DNA of 64,000 bases, taken from NCBI GenBank assembly GCA_001414485.1, contig LLEY01000007.1:372001-436000 (forward strand). The letters run 5' to 3'. Under the pieces are notes generated by a model. It was not told the origin of the DNA. It made no database searches and worked only from the letters and a program-made list of their open reading frames with translations. Positions within the stretch are counted from its first letter, which is position 1. Each line of letters begins with the position of its first letter. Origin of the DNA: Calycina herbarum. Taxonomy: Eukaryota > Ascomycota > Leotiomycetes > Helotiales > Pezizellaceae. A program made the position numbers and the translations under genes. Positions 12,046 through 22,699 of this stretch are shown here, one piece after another.

Positions 12046-13435
12046 CTAACCCTGGAAGTTATTATCTCCTCTATGCTTTACTACCTTTTCAAGAGTCTTT
12101 CTAAGCTTTACTATTACATTATCTATTACACTTTGAGGTACCCGGTTCCACTCCTCTACCCACATACGTTTTAAATCCTCCTTATTCCTAGGCTGGACCT
12201 TTCTCTTACGTAGCTGCTGTCTTATATATCTCCAAATCTGCTCTATAGCATTTATATCTGGTGACTGCGCAGGGTGAAGGAGCCGCCAGACAGAATAGTA
12301 GTATAGAACCTCCTTTGTTACTTTGTGAGAATGAGGGCCAGCATTATCCATAACCAAACGTATTACCTTGCCTCGTCCTAACTTACGTAGTTCCTTATAC
12401 CAAGGAATAAGCTTTGGCTTAAGATATCCCTCACAAAGCCGGTACCAGTCCACCCCTCCCTTGCCCCTGTCACCACGCCTATATGCCAGCTTGTGTAAGA
12501 AATTATGTAATTCAGCTCTCTTTCCAGGTACCTTACGTCCTCTACTAGCCCAGTACTCCTCCTTGGCCCTTTCCTGCTTCTCAAATTGGCGTTCTGCAGT
12601 GTGTAACCATGCTGCAGTGGCCTCGGCTAAATGAGCCTCCGCGTCCTTGATCTCCTGTGTTGTTTCCGGGTCATATATATGACAGGGACCTTGGCGAGAA
12701 CCTAGGCAGATGGCTCCAAAGAACTGTCCATCAGAATATCCCTTAACCGTCTCGCATCGTACGTCTTTGTGGTAGTATTCGTCCTTCTTCTGCTAGCAGC
12801 GGTCTGCTCCGTCGTCCAGTTCCATACGTAATGCCGCAGCGTCTATAAACATAACTTGGGATAAATCCATGTCTAGGAGACGCTTTGCTGATTTAACTCG
12901 TTGTTTCATATGTTCAGGCGTAAGTTCAGGCTTAATTCCTCCCTTTATAAAGGAGTAACCAGCATCGTATAAGGCTTGTTGAAAGGACGATTCTGAGAGG
13001 TTCTTACACTGGTCTGTGTTGCCCCAAAGTCTAAGCTCGCAAAGGTGTGTAATATTCGACTTCCGACGATCGTCTCGCGAGTTCGTAACCTTGTCGACGA
13101 TCCGTTTACGTAACGCAGAGGTAAGCTTAATCGGTTGGCCAGAACGAGGCTAATCCTGAACGTTTGAGGGTATATCGAGATGTTGGCCCCTTGTATTCCC
13201 ATTCCGAGTTCGAGCAGCGTTCTCTCTAGCCCTCTTTCTAATATCCCGAACCCCAGTTTCCGAAACAGGGACAGACTCGTCATCTCTGCCTGTCCATTGA
13301 AGTGACTCTTCCTTGTTGGTATTCTGTCCACTTCTGCTAACAATTATAGTACGTTGCCAGACAGGGACCTCACGGCGGCTGGTTTTTCGTATAGGCTCTG
13401 CACGCCCCTTTGACTTTCTGTGTTTTTTTAGCCAT
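12046..13435 (-). pseudogene. DD34E transposase (DDE_3/IS630-Tc1 type), inactivated
   Basis: One minus frame runs almost the length of the element. It has an N-terminal helix-turn-helix region (GQPIKLTSALRKRI), then the catalytic core: first Asp in VMFIDAAALRME, second Asp in RLVMDNAGPH and Glu in SPDINAIEQIWRYIR, 34 residues after the second Asp. The frame is broken by TAG at 13150-13152 and TAG at 12793-12795. The ATG at 13435 is out of frame by one base at an A run near 13423-13429. Both TAGs could derive from CAG by C-to-T at CpA, the change favoured by RIP, but damage is otherwise light. The copy cannot make full transposase, yet its ends look mobilisable. Confidence 0.85.
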
Positions 13436-13530
13436 TTTGGTGTTGTGGTTCATGTTCAATTGCAAGAGGAAAAGTAGGTGTTTAGGTGGTGATTGCATCA
13501 TTTTGGTGCTAAAAAAGTGGTGACGAGCTG

Positions 13531-13558
13531 AAGGGCGTTCACTAAATACTTGCCCAAG
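13531..13558 (-). repeat. right terminal inverted repeat of the Tc1-type element
   Basis: 28 bp, an exact reverse complement of 11882-11909, followed by the second TA of the target duplication. Confidence 0.93.
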
Positions 13559-13560
13559 TA

Positions 13561-14419
13561 CCCTTCATTTGATAGCTTACTCGGAACCACATTTTGGGGG
13601 ACAAGAATAATAGCAGCTTACTTACAACTCTCTTCTTGGCCTCTTATTCTATTTCTCATCCAAAAATCAAAACTCGAAATTGACCTCCAAAATACTATTA
13701 GAAAATACATCCAAAATCCCTCTTACCCCTCTTAATCGTCCCCCTTAAAATAGAAGCAACAAGCAAAGGCCAAAAAGAGCATTAGGGACCAAAAAGAGAA
13801 ATCACAAGTAACCCCCAACCAAGCTACCTAAATCCTAGAATTCACCTCCTCTGATTCTCTGATTTAACGTAGACTCGTCGTCACTCTCTTCACTTCTCAA
13901 AAACTTAACCAAAGATTCGTAAATCGAAATTTCATCTCATCTCTGTTCGATCTCTATTCATTCCCCCAACACATCTGAGACAATTTCAAAAATGCACGTG
14001 TAACAAACCAACATTCAGACGACTTCCACCTACATTTTCAAATACATTTTCATCCAATCTTCCAAAGTATTTGAATTTTTCATTATATATCTAGGACAAA
14101 TTACAAGGAATGGGACGTGCAACGAAACCTGCTTCAGGCGAGATTAATAAATAAAAGAGATTTTCAATTTTCGATACCCCCAATCCCAAGCCAACCTCTC
14201 CCTAAGGCAACAACGCCACCCAACTCCCAGCGACTATTTATAGATAACCCAGGAATAGACACGCGCCATTCGCCAAACCCAAATTTAAAGGACGGGACAT
14301 TTTAGGAAAAACCAGTACTTTGATCCTCTCAGATCTTCCACATGTGAGTGAGATGATTCAAATGGGGTACAAACAAGGATAAATAAAAAACAAGGAAAGG
14401 TATGGAAAAGGTTATCCAA

Positions 14420-14450
<31 letters not shown>

Positions 14451-14590
14451 CGGAGTCCCAAAAATCAAGAAATCAAATTCCTCAACGCCTTGCTAAAAGC
14501 AACCTTGTCTAAGAATACAATTTTCCCCGTCCCTTTTCCCATCCCCTCATATACATACCCCTCGCCCCCACCCCTTCAAAAAATCGCGAC
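13561..14590. other. intergenic downstream of Ssl2, with a GA microsatellite
   Basis: About 1 kb between the transposon and the 3' end of the Ssl2 gene. No supported gene is present. Two short plus-strand frames (13550-13735 and 14117-14305) show no motif. A (GA)n microsatellite lies at 14420-14450. Confidence 0.6.
14420..14450. repeat. (GA)n microsatellite
   Basis: About 31 bp of GA dinucleotides interrupted by ACA, in the 3' flank of the Ssl2 gene. Confidence 0.9.
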
Positions 14591-17157
14591 TTATTCCTCA
14601 AAAGCCTTCTTCCTCTTATCCTGATCCCTCTGCAACTTCTTAAAGAAAGGATTACTATTCTTAGCCTTCCCCTTCAACTCCCGATTCTTATTTTTATTCA
14701 TCTCCACATACGCCATATCCTGGCCCCCCGCAAGCTCACTCAAAGCCCCCGCCGTCCGTCGCGCCATCGCCTTCTTAATCTTCTTCACCTTACTCTTCCC
14801 ATCCTGCGCATGGAACAGATCATCGCCGCGATCATCAAATTCAAGATCCGCGTCGTTCGCTAGAAGGATGTTTTGGAGAAGTTCCCTACGTTCGCCGGGG
14901 GTGTTGAAAGCGAGGTTTGGCATGTCTTCTATACCTTGGAGGTGCGTGATTACTTTGAAGGCGTAGCCTTGGTCGACGAGGAAGGCTTGGCGTTTGGAGG
15001 AGTAGAACATTTCTTGTGTGTCTTTGGAGACGAGGGAGTAGAAGAAGGCGTTGAATCCCTCGTCGTTCCTTCGTTTGGCTCTCAGGATACGACCTAGTCG
15101 TTGCGCTTCTTGACGGCGAGAACCGAAGTGCGAGGAGATTTGGATGAGACAAGTTGCTTCGGGGAGATCGAGCGATGTATCCCCGATTTTAGAGAGGAAA
15201 AGCGTGTTGATTTTATCGTTGTGTTGGAAATTTTCTAGAATTCGCATGCGTTCTGCGTTCCCGGTGTCGCCGTAGATAAAAGCCTTATTAAGTTTCGTGG
15301 CGTAAGCCTTCAGCGCGAAAATATTATCTGCAAAAACAATAATTTTGTCCCCACGCTTCTCGTGATAGTCTATTAGGAACTGGGCGGCTTGGAATTTCCT
15401 CGGGTTCATAGTCCACATGAGAGGTCTTTTGCGACTTGATTGTTTGAGGTATTCGGAGTAGAACTCCGTCGTCATGGGACACCATACTTCAGCGCATTGA
15501 ACGCGAGCGATGTGGCCTTGTTCGGCGAGTTCCATCCAGTTTGCTTCGTAGAGCTTAGGTCCGATCAAGAAGTTCAAATCGCTAATTTTGTCGTCCTCAC
15601 GAAGAAGGGTAGCCGTAAGACCTAATTTGGAATGCGTCTTGATGGTAGAGGTGACTTTTCTAAAGACATTTGCTGGCGCAACGTGAACCTCGTCGAGGAT
15701 CATGAGACCCCATTCTCGGCTTTGGATGAAGTCCATCATCTTTTGAGAATCGTAGGATCGCTTGTTTGTTGCTGCAACCATGGAGTATGAAGTAACAATA
15801 ATTCCAGTGTTGCCAGAGAATTTCCCCTTGTTATCAGAGGTAAATACTGCAATGTCATTGGGATTGATGTTTGACCACTTGATAAACTCCGATCGCCATT
15901 GCATGACCGACATGGAACTCGTGCATAGGATAATGACTCCCTTTTTGATAGTGCAAGCGGCAGTAATTCCTACCAAGGTTTTACCAGCACCGCAAGGTAA
16001 AACGATAAGTCCACTCTTCGCTCGACCGTTACCGAACATCTTACTCAAACTCTTCTCTTGATAATGTCGAATCTGAGCGGCTGGTTTCAAATCGATATCT
16101 AAATTGGCGTTGGCAGTATCATTTCGGAAATCGTATTCCTCCAATACCGGAAGACCAAGGTTCAGACATCGTCTTTGAACAATTTCAACCCCATCATCAG
16201 CAATCTCAAATGAATGAACAGCCTCCGTTTCGTCGTCATCGTCATCATCTTCATTAAGAGTAGCAATAATCTCCTCTTGGGCCACATCTTCGCCCTCTTT
16301 AAGTTTCGTTCCATCCCGTCGATCAGTAGCCTGTTGTACACCAGCAAAATTCTTGGTTCCCGGAATGACCAACCCCGTCATCTTGGGCGCAGAAGTTGTC
16401 GTGATATCTTCCGTTCCCTGTACACGAAGTGGTCCAATAACTTCGTCTTTCAGAAGTCGCTGCAACATCTCTGGATCTGAACTCTCGACGAAATGCTTGG
16501 TATTTTTCAACACAAGCTTGACCTTTCCATAACTCTGTGTACAGGATGTAATGAAGTTTCTGATATTATCGGGTACCGGCATTTTGCACAATCGATCGAG
16601 GACATTGATGATATCGCTCGGGTCCAATCCAACTGACACCGCAGCATAAAGACTGTGTGCTGTAAGGGAGTACTCGTGTAGAAACTTCGGCCGGGAAAGC
16701 GGTTCAGCAATAGTCGTCAGGAAATCCTGCGCATGAGCAGCTAGAGGAGAAAAACTCTCGAGAATGATTCGAGCTTTATCTGGATCAATCCATAGTGGTC
16801 GATTCTCATGATCCGGCTTCAGCGACATATACGAGAAATCCTTCTTTCCATTTCTAAAGTGATAACTTGCTGAATCCCTTCCATGTTGCGCACCGGCATT
16901 GTTCTTTGCGCTGAAGCGTTCTACTGAAAACTTATCGATATTCGTTTCCATGCGCTCCTTTTCACTTTCGCTCGCGGACGAGTATTCATCGCTGCTGCCA
17001 ATACTTCGTGGGGTGTTGGGGCCGGGAGTTGAGTTGGTGGAATCTCGGCCTGCCTTTGTCCCTCCTCGAACATCTAAGGAAACTCGAGTTAGTAAATGAC
17101 AAAATGGTAGAGCAAGCAAAAGCTCATACTGGATGAAGCTTTTCTCTTGACTGGCAT
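14591..17157 (-). CDS. SSL2: TFIIH 3'-5' DNA helicase subunit XPB/Ssl2/Rad25
   Basis: Two exons, 17157-17130 and 17073-14591, give 836 residues, close to yeast Ssl2. The first exon encodes only MPVKRKASS. The N-terminal XPB damage-recognition-like region is followed by an acidic linker ([11 protein letters not shown]) and the helicase core. Motifs are Walker A LPCGAGKT near residue 370, DEVH box LDEVHVAP near 468, [10 protein letters not shown] (motif III plus the XPB-specific RED), [13 protein letters not shown] (motif V) and [11 protein letters not shown] (motif VI) near 669. The tail is Lys-rich. It works in promoter opening and nucleotide excision repair. It is divergent from the CHY zinc-finger gene, 268 bp apart. 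It appears intact. Confidence 0.97.
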
Positions 17158-17425
17158 GATGGAGTCTTGTTGACTGATTCAGTGGCCAGCCCTGACGTCG
17201 TGTGTAAGAAGGTATCGATGTCTTTGGGGCGAGAAAGTTGGAAGCGGATTGTAAATGCGCAAGGCTGATGACTCTTCAGCCGTGTCTTTGCTGATTGGGT
17301 GAGAACTTTGGCAGGTGGGGGATTTCGGAGTGCAGCAGCACATGAACATTTTGTTTACATACAACTTCACCACTTACTTCCTTGAAGACTTCTTGCAGAA
17401 TCCCTACGCTTTCAAACTCATCATC
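17158..17425. promoter_or_regulatory. divergent promoter region between SSL2 and the CHY-finger gene
   Basis: 268 bp separate two start codons that face away from each other, so both promoters must lie here. No clear TATA box is visible. This is inferred from gene layout only. Confidence 0.5.
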
Positions 17426-17983
17426 ATGTGGTAGGTTGGTTATACGTCTATAGTATCAAGGAACCTCTAACCATCTACAGCAAACACATCCTCAACGCGC
17501 AAGTCTCAATCAGATCCCCGTGCTGTACGTCCCCCCTCCAACTCCCCAAGTTCACAATTCAACAACTCTAACACACCCTCGCAGGCAGGAAATGGTTCGA
17601 CTGCGCAGAATGCCACGCAGAAACCGAATCCCACCCCCTAAAACAACAAACAGAAATGGTTCGTCCCTCCCTTTACCCCTTCCCCTCCCGTCTGATCAGC
17701 CCCCCTCCACCCTCACCCCTCTAACAAAAAACCACAGACATTCGCCTGCAAAAAATGCAAGAAGGTCTTCCGAAAAGATGCCCAAGAATTCGAAGAGAGC
17801 GATGAATACTGTCCCCACTGCGACAACCATTTCGTCCTCGAGGCCGTGACCGCGAAGCCCATGCTCAAGTTCGAGGGCGAGGACGCGCGGGTGGATAGTA
17901 GGATGTTGAAGGACGATCGACTCAGAGGAGAGGAGGCGAGGACGATCTTTGATGTTAAGGAGGCGCCGAATAAGTTGGGTTGA
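17426..17983 (+). CDS. CHY-type zinc-finger protein
   Basis: Four exons (17426-17430, 17481-17524, 17585-17658, 17738-17983) give 122 residues. The first coding exon is only 5 nt (ATGTG). Splicing yields M-CKHILNAQ..SPCCRKWFDCAECHAETESH, then FACKKCKKVFRK and EYCPHCDNHF, the Cys/His pattern of the zf-CHY domain. Yeast Hot13, a mitochondrial intermembrane-space protein of similar size, has this fold. The match to Hot13 itself is an inference; other fungal CHY proteins are alternatives. All four splice phases agree and the zinc ligands are complete, which supports the very small first exon. Confidence 0.85.
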
Positions 17984-18229
17984 ACGGGTTTTGTGATTGG
18001 GAAAATGGAGATTTGATTTAGCGGCATAGGGTTGTTTTACTGGCGCGTGGGATGAAGGGACAAATGGTAAAGGAAATACGGTAATGGAGAGAGAAAAAGA
18101 ATCTCTTTTCCGGCCAAGGTTCATCGCTCATTGCTATTTTACACATGCTCTATGGAAGATACCACTCAAGATCACCCAAGCCTTCCGGAATTAAACCATG
18201 CGCCCGCAGCCAAAGCCCAAGACCTAAAT

Positions 18230-19229
18230 CTACTCATCTGAACCCCTTGACAGAATTGCTGCGCTTCCGGTACCTGGTGTTCGTCCTGTCTTCTTCTTTG
18301 CTGCCTCCTCGACCTTTTCTTGCTCGATACTCTTCACGTATGCCTCGATATCCTCTACGGGTAACATCTCGAGAGTCTTCCCTGGCGCCATAATTGCAAT
18401 CTCGATATTCTTTGCCCCTGTTTGTACGACTTCAAGTAATGACTTGATGGTCAACTTGATGGTTGTCTCTCGGTCCATATCATCCTTGTGGTTGCGCTCT
18501 AGAAACTCGCGAACTGTCTTGCTTGATCGTCCAATGGCATTTGCCTTCCTATAATATAATTAGAAATGTCCCTGATAGCTTCAAAATCCGACTTACCATG
18601 CGGAGTAAATTCCAGATGGCTCAGTCTGATACAATCGTGGAGTCGAGTCGAGAGGATCGAAACCAACAATCAAAGTACTAATACCAAACGGCCGAACACC
18701 ACCACTCTGAGTATATCTCTGTTGAACACCAGCCACATATTTCGTAATATACTCTATCGTAACCGGATCCTCCACAGTAAGTCGGTGGGATTGAGCTTCC
18801 ATTCTCGCCTTGTCGACCAAGATTCGTGCATCGGCATTGAGTCCCGCAAAGGCGAGACAAACGTGGGTATCGACGAGACCGATTTTCGAAGGTGTAATGC
18901 GTGTATCTTGTAATTTCATCGCTGAGCGCTTCTCACACCCTAAGACGACAATGTCTTTTCCCTTGACACCGACTGCACATGTTCCTGGAGGTTTCTTAGC
19001 TTTGGCCCGAAAGTCTATATGAATCCATCCATACCTCGTTTGACGGCCTCGAGAGCGTATTCGACTTGGAAGACATGTCCATCGGGACTTTCGTCATGTT
19101 AGCATGCCATGGTAACGGGATGGCTGATGATAACAAACCTGAACACTGCGATGTATTAGCTTGGGAGCCGGAGCTATTAGAAGTGAAGCTTAGCTTACCA
19201 GAAAGAGCTCTGTCATATCCTGAAGCCAT
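18230..19229 (-). CDS. PRE6: 20S proteasome subunit alpha4 (Pre6/PSMA7 type)
   Basis: Five exons on the minus strand: 19229-19199, 19139-19145 (a 7-nt microexon), 19087-19035, 18984-18597 and 18548-18230. Together they encode 265 residues. The start [31 protein letters not shown] is the classic alpha-subunit N-terminal signature, and it is only recovered if the 7-nt exon TGTTCAG is used. Later motifs include [15 protein letters not shown] and KTVREFLE. The Lys-rich tail ([10 protein letters not shown]) is typical of alpha4. As an alpha subunit it forms the outer ring gate of the 20S core and has no catalytic Thr. It shares an upstream region with the D-2-hydroxyacid dehydrogenase gene. Confidence 0.95.
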
Positions 19230-19523
19230 GATTTATGACTGATTAACTCAAGATCCGGAATTGGGGAATTGGTGCGTATTTTGACGGGGTGCTTGATTTG
19301 GTTTGAAGCTGTTTGGTCTGGTCTGGGGAAGCTTAATGTGGTTTCCCAAAGGCAGGCTGCACCGCGTACGAAGTCGCGAGCTTCCCCTGCTTCAAACCTT
19401 AAATGTGAGGCAGGCGAGGCTGACGAATAAGTCGATTGCACCATGTCCCCACTCGAGCTTTGCCTTTCTCCAGCTTCCTGTTCGAAACTCTTGAACAAAG
19501 TTTCTCTCTTTCTTTTCTACATT
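19230..19523. promoter_or_regulatory. divergent promoter region of PRE6 and the FAD dehydrogenase gene
   Basis: About 294 bp lie between the two facing-away starts. In-frame ATGs at 19443 would extend the downstream protein by 27 residues and shorten this region. No box element stands out. Confidence 0.45.
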
Positions 19524-21219
19524 ATGGCGAGTCGATCGAGGGTTTCTCTTGCTTTGCGCAAAGCTCGCATATCCCCAACTTCCTCCTCGAAATTATTCCG
19601 ACCATTAGTCCAAGCCCGATGGCAAACTACAGCAACCACAGAAGGCAGTGAGGGGATTGCGAAAGGCACGACTGGGACTTCGAAAACGGTCAAATTCACA
19701 TCAGAAACATATCCCAGCATTCAACGCGATTCAAAGTTTGCCGAAATCACAGAAGAACATGTCAATCATTTCAAACAACTACTAGGTGCAGAATCGGCCG
19801 TCATTGATGGAGTTACCAAAGACGCAACAGACGATCTAGAATCTTTCAATGGCGATTGGATGCGCAAATATCGAGGACATACAAAGCTGGTGCTGAAACC
19901 TGGGTCGACGGAGGAAGTGAGTAAAGTGCTGAAGTATTGCAATAACAATTTGCTTGCAGTCGTACCCCAAGGAGGAAATTCTGGTCTGGTTGGTGGATCG
20001 GTGCCAGTCTTTGACGAAATTGTTATAAACATGAGCCGGATGAACCAAATCCGGTCTTTCGACGATATTTCCGGGACCCTTGTGGTGGATGCTGGTGTTA
20101 TTCTCGAAGTGGCGGATGGATACTTGGGTGAGAGGGGACATATTTTCCCATTAGATCTTGGCGCAAAGGGATCCTGCCATATTGGAGGAAATGTCGCCAC
20201 GAATGCAGGAGGACTTCGCCTATTACGATATGGCAGTCTTCATGGGAGTGTTCTTGGAATCGAGGCAGTCTTACCAGATGGGACAATCGTGGACGACCTT
20301 TCCAAATTACGGAAGAACAACACTGGCTATGATTTGAAGCAACTATTTATTGGAGCGGAAGGCACGATTGGTATCATCACCGGAATCTCAGTACTTTGCC
20401 CGCAGAGATCAAGTGCAACCAACGTTGCATTTTTTGGTCTCGAGTCTTACGAGAAAGTCCAACTAGCATTCAAAGAAGCAAAGGATCAACTTTCCGAAAT
20501 CCTCTCCGCGTTCGAATTCATGGATAGCCACAGTCAAGATCTCGTTCACAACGTCACCAAGAATAAACGCCCATTGGAAAACGAGTACCCATTCTACTGT
20601 CTAATTGAAACCAGCGGGTCAAATTCAGAACACGACAACGAGAAGCTCGAGAAATTCCTCGAATTTGTCATGGAGAACGAAATTGTTTCCGACGGAGTCC
20701 TCGCGCAAGACTCAACACAAGTCAAAGCCTTATGGGGTTGGAGAGAAGGTATTCCTGAATGCCTCGGTCACTGGGGTGGTGTATACAAATACGATGTCTC
20801 AATCCCCATCTCAGAGCTCTACGATCTGGTAAACGAGACCCGAGAAAAGATTTCCGAAGCTGGACTTCTCGGAGATACTGATGAGCACCCCGTCGTAGGT
20901 GTTGTCGGATACGGACACATGGGAGATTCAAATCTGCATCTCAACGTCGCCGTCCGAAGATATGACAAGCAAGTCGAAAAGGTTCTTGAACCGTTTGTGT
21001 ATGAATGGATTGCGAAGCGAAGTGGGAGTATCAGTGCAGAACATGGTCTGGGGCTGGCGAAGAAGAATTACATTGGATACAGTAGAAGTGATACGATGAT
21101 TGGATTAATGAAGCAGATCAAGAATCTGTATGACCCGGTAAGTTGTTTCTTCCCACGATCGAATTGCGGTACTGACTTTTGTGTAGAATGGCATAATGAA
21201 TCCTTATAAGTATATATGA
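19524..21219 (+). CDS. mitochondrial D-2-hydroxyglutarate / D-lactate dehydrogenase (FAD, DLD2-like)
   Basis: Two exons, 19524-21137 and 21187-21219, give 548 residues. The last exon is 11 codons and ends PYKYI, like family members. The start at 19524 gives MASRSRVSLALRKARISP, a basic amphipathic mitochondrial presequence; an ATG 27 codons upstream in frame is possible. An FAD-binding PCMH domain follows (PQGGNSGLVGGSVPVFDEIV, GGNVATNAGGLRLLRYGSLHG, GYDLKQLFIGAEGTIGIIT). The FAD-oxidase C-terminal domain has GYGHMGDSNLHLNV and SAEHGLGLAKK. The LRLLRYGSLHG and EFMD motifs fit the Dld2/D2HGDH branch better than the Dld1 branch. It appears intact. Confidence 0.93.
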
Positions 21220-21627
21220 GATACCAGTACATAGAAATAAAAGTTTTCTCCTTCTGTTTTACTTGTTCTTGATACCTGGTTTCTGTCTGGCGCATGTATT
21301 CAAGGGGGGTTGGTTCAATTCTTTACCAACTATATTTGCGCAGTAGAGTACATTTGAATTTGGAACACTAAAACTATGATGATGGTTCAAGGTAATAACA
21401 TCTCGATTTCGGTGTGACTCTTTTCACGCCCTTCCGGCCTTACCACGGAAGGATCCTCGTTTGATAACCCCGCCTTTTTCTACTGATCTTACGTGCTTAC
21501 AAATAAGTCAAGTAGATCTTTCTACAAGTTATATATCTATCTCCATAACGTATATCTTCACAACACACTTCCAACCCATCCAATACAAAAATCCTCAAGC
21601 CCCTCCACAAGACAATATCACCTAGCT

Positions 21628-22699
21628 ATGGCCCCCACCTCGCTCGAAAACTCTCACGACGGCCTAGCACCCTTTCACTATCCCCCCGCCGGAAAGGAAT
21701 TACAAACATACTACCGCATATTTGGCAATCTTCAGGCTGGTGATAAAACGCCCTTGGTTGTTATCCATGGGGGACCGGGGTTATCACATGATTATCTGCT
21801 GAATTACTCCCACCTAACAACACACCACCAAATCCCCATCATTCTCTACGACCAAATCGGATCTGGGCGATCCACTCACCTCCCAGAAACTGCTTCTAAA
21901 CCTGGTTTCTGGATTGATGAAATATTTTTTGAGCAACTCAGTCAACTCATTACTCATCTGGGCATTGAAAAGAACTTTGATGTTTTGGGGAGTTCTTGGG
22001 GTGGTATGATGGCGAGTCGATGGGCGGCGAGGAGACCGGTTGGCTTGAGGAGGTTGGTGTTGAGTAATTCTGCGGCGAGTAAGAAGGCGAGTTTGGAGAA
22101 TCGATGGATTTACAGACGGGAGATGAGTAGGGAGCATCAGGAGATTCTTGATCGGAATGAGACGGGCAGAGAGGAGTATAAGCGTGTTATGGATTTATTT
22201 GAGAAAGGACATGTTTGTAATGTTGAGGCGCCGGAGGATTGGGGTGTTAGGTTTGTGTTCTCGTTTTTCAAAAATTTCTCCTTGGGGTTGTTTTGGCGTT
22301 GGGATCGGATGTAGCTTTTGGGATTACGATGCTGACTCTGGATTTTTTTAGTGCGAAGTTTGCGGGGGAGGATGAGACGGTTGCTGAAGCTATGTATGTT
22401 CTCTATTTCCCTTCCTTCCGTATACTAACCTTCGATCGACAAGGGGCGACAACTCCTTCTGGGAATCTTCCGGATACATGAAAACCTGGGATACAGGTGA
22501 AGAATCGAAAAACATCAATGTTCCCACTCTCGTCATAAACGGGATCAAGGAGTTTGCTAGTGGTGATGCGGTGAAACCGTTTTTGGATAATATTCCGGAT
22601 GTGAGGTTGGTGACGCTGGAGGGGACAACGCATAGTCCGAATTTTGAGAGAAAGGAGAGGTATATGGATGCTGTGGCGGGGTTTTTGGGATCTGGGTAA
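21628..22699 (+). CDS. proline-iminopeptidase-like alpha/beta hydrolase (peptidase S33)
   Basis: Three exons (21628-22250, 22352-22393, 22444-22699) give 306 residues. Family landmarks are VVIHGGPGLSHDYL (oxyanion hole), YDQIGSGRSTH, the nucleophile elbow VLGSSWGGMMAS (Ser near residue 125) and the catalytic His in LEGTTHSPNFE. The Asp region reads LVINGIKEFASGDAVKPF, where many homologues have a plain G-x-x-D, so which acid serves is unclear. The 42-nt middle exon is inferred from phase and is the weakest part of the model. The family includes proline iminopeptidases, amino-acid amidases and secondary-metabolite hydrolases; the substrate cannot be named. Confidence 0.85.

Larger units (their letters stand above)
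11880..13560 (-). mobile_element. Tc1/mariner-type DNA transposon with TA target duplication
   Basis: A 28-bp perfect inverted repeat lies at 11882-11909 and 13531-13558 (outer end CTTGGGCAAGTATTTAG). TA dinucleotides at 11880-11881 and 13559-13560 flank it, as expected from Tc1-type insertion. A short shared CAGCTC block lies just inside both repeats at slightly different distances. The element without TA is 1677 bp and contains one transposase frame on the minus strand. It lies between the orphan membrane gene and the Ssl2 gene and interrupts no recognised gene. Confidence 0.93.
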
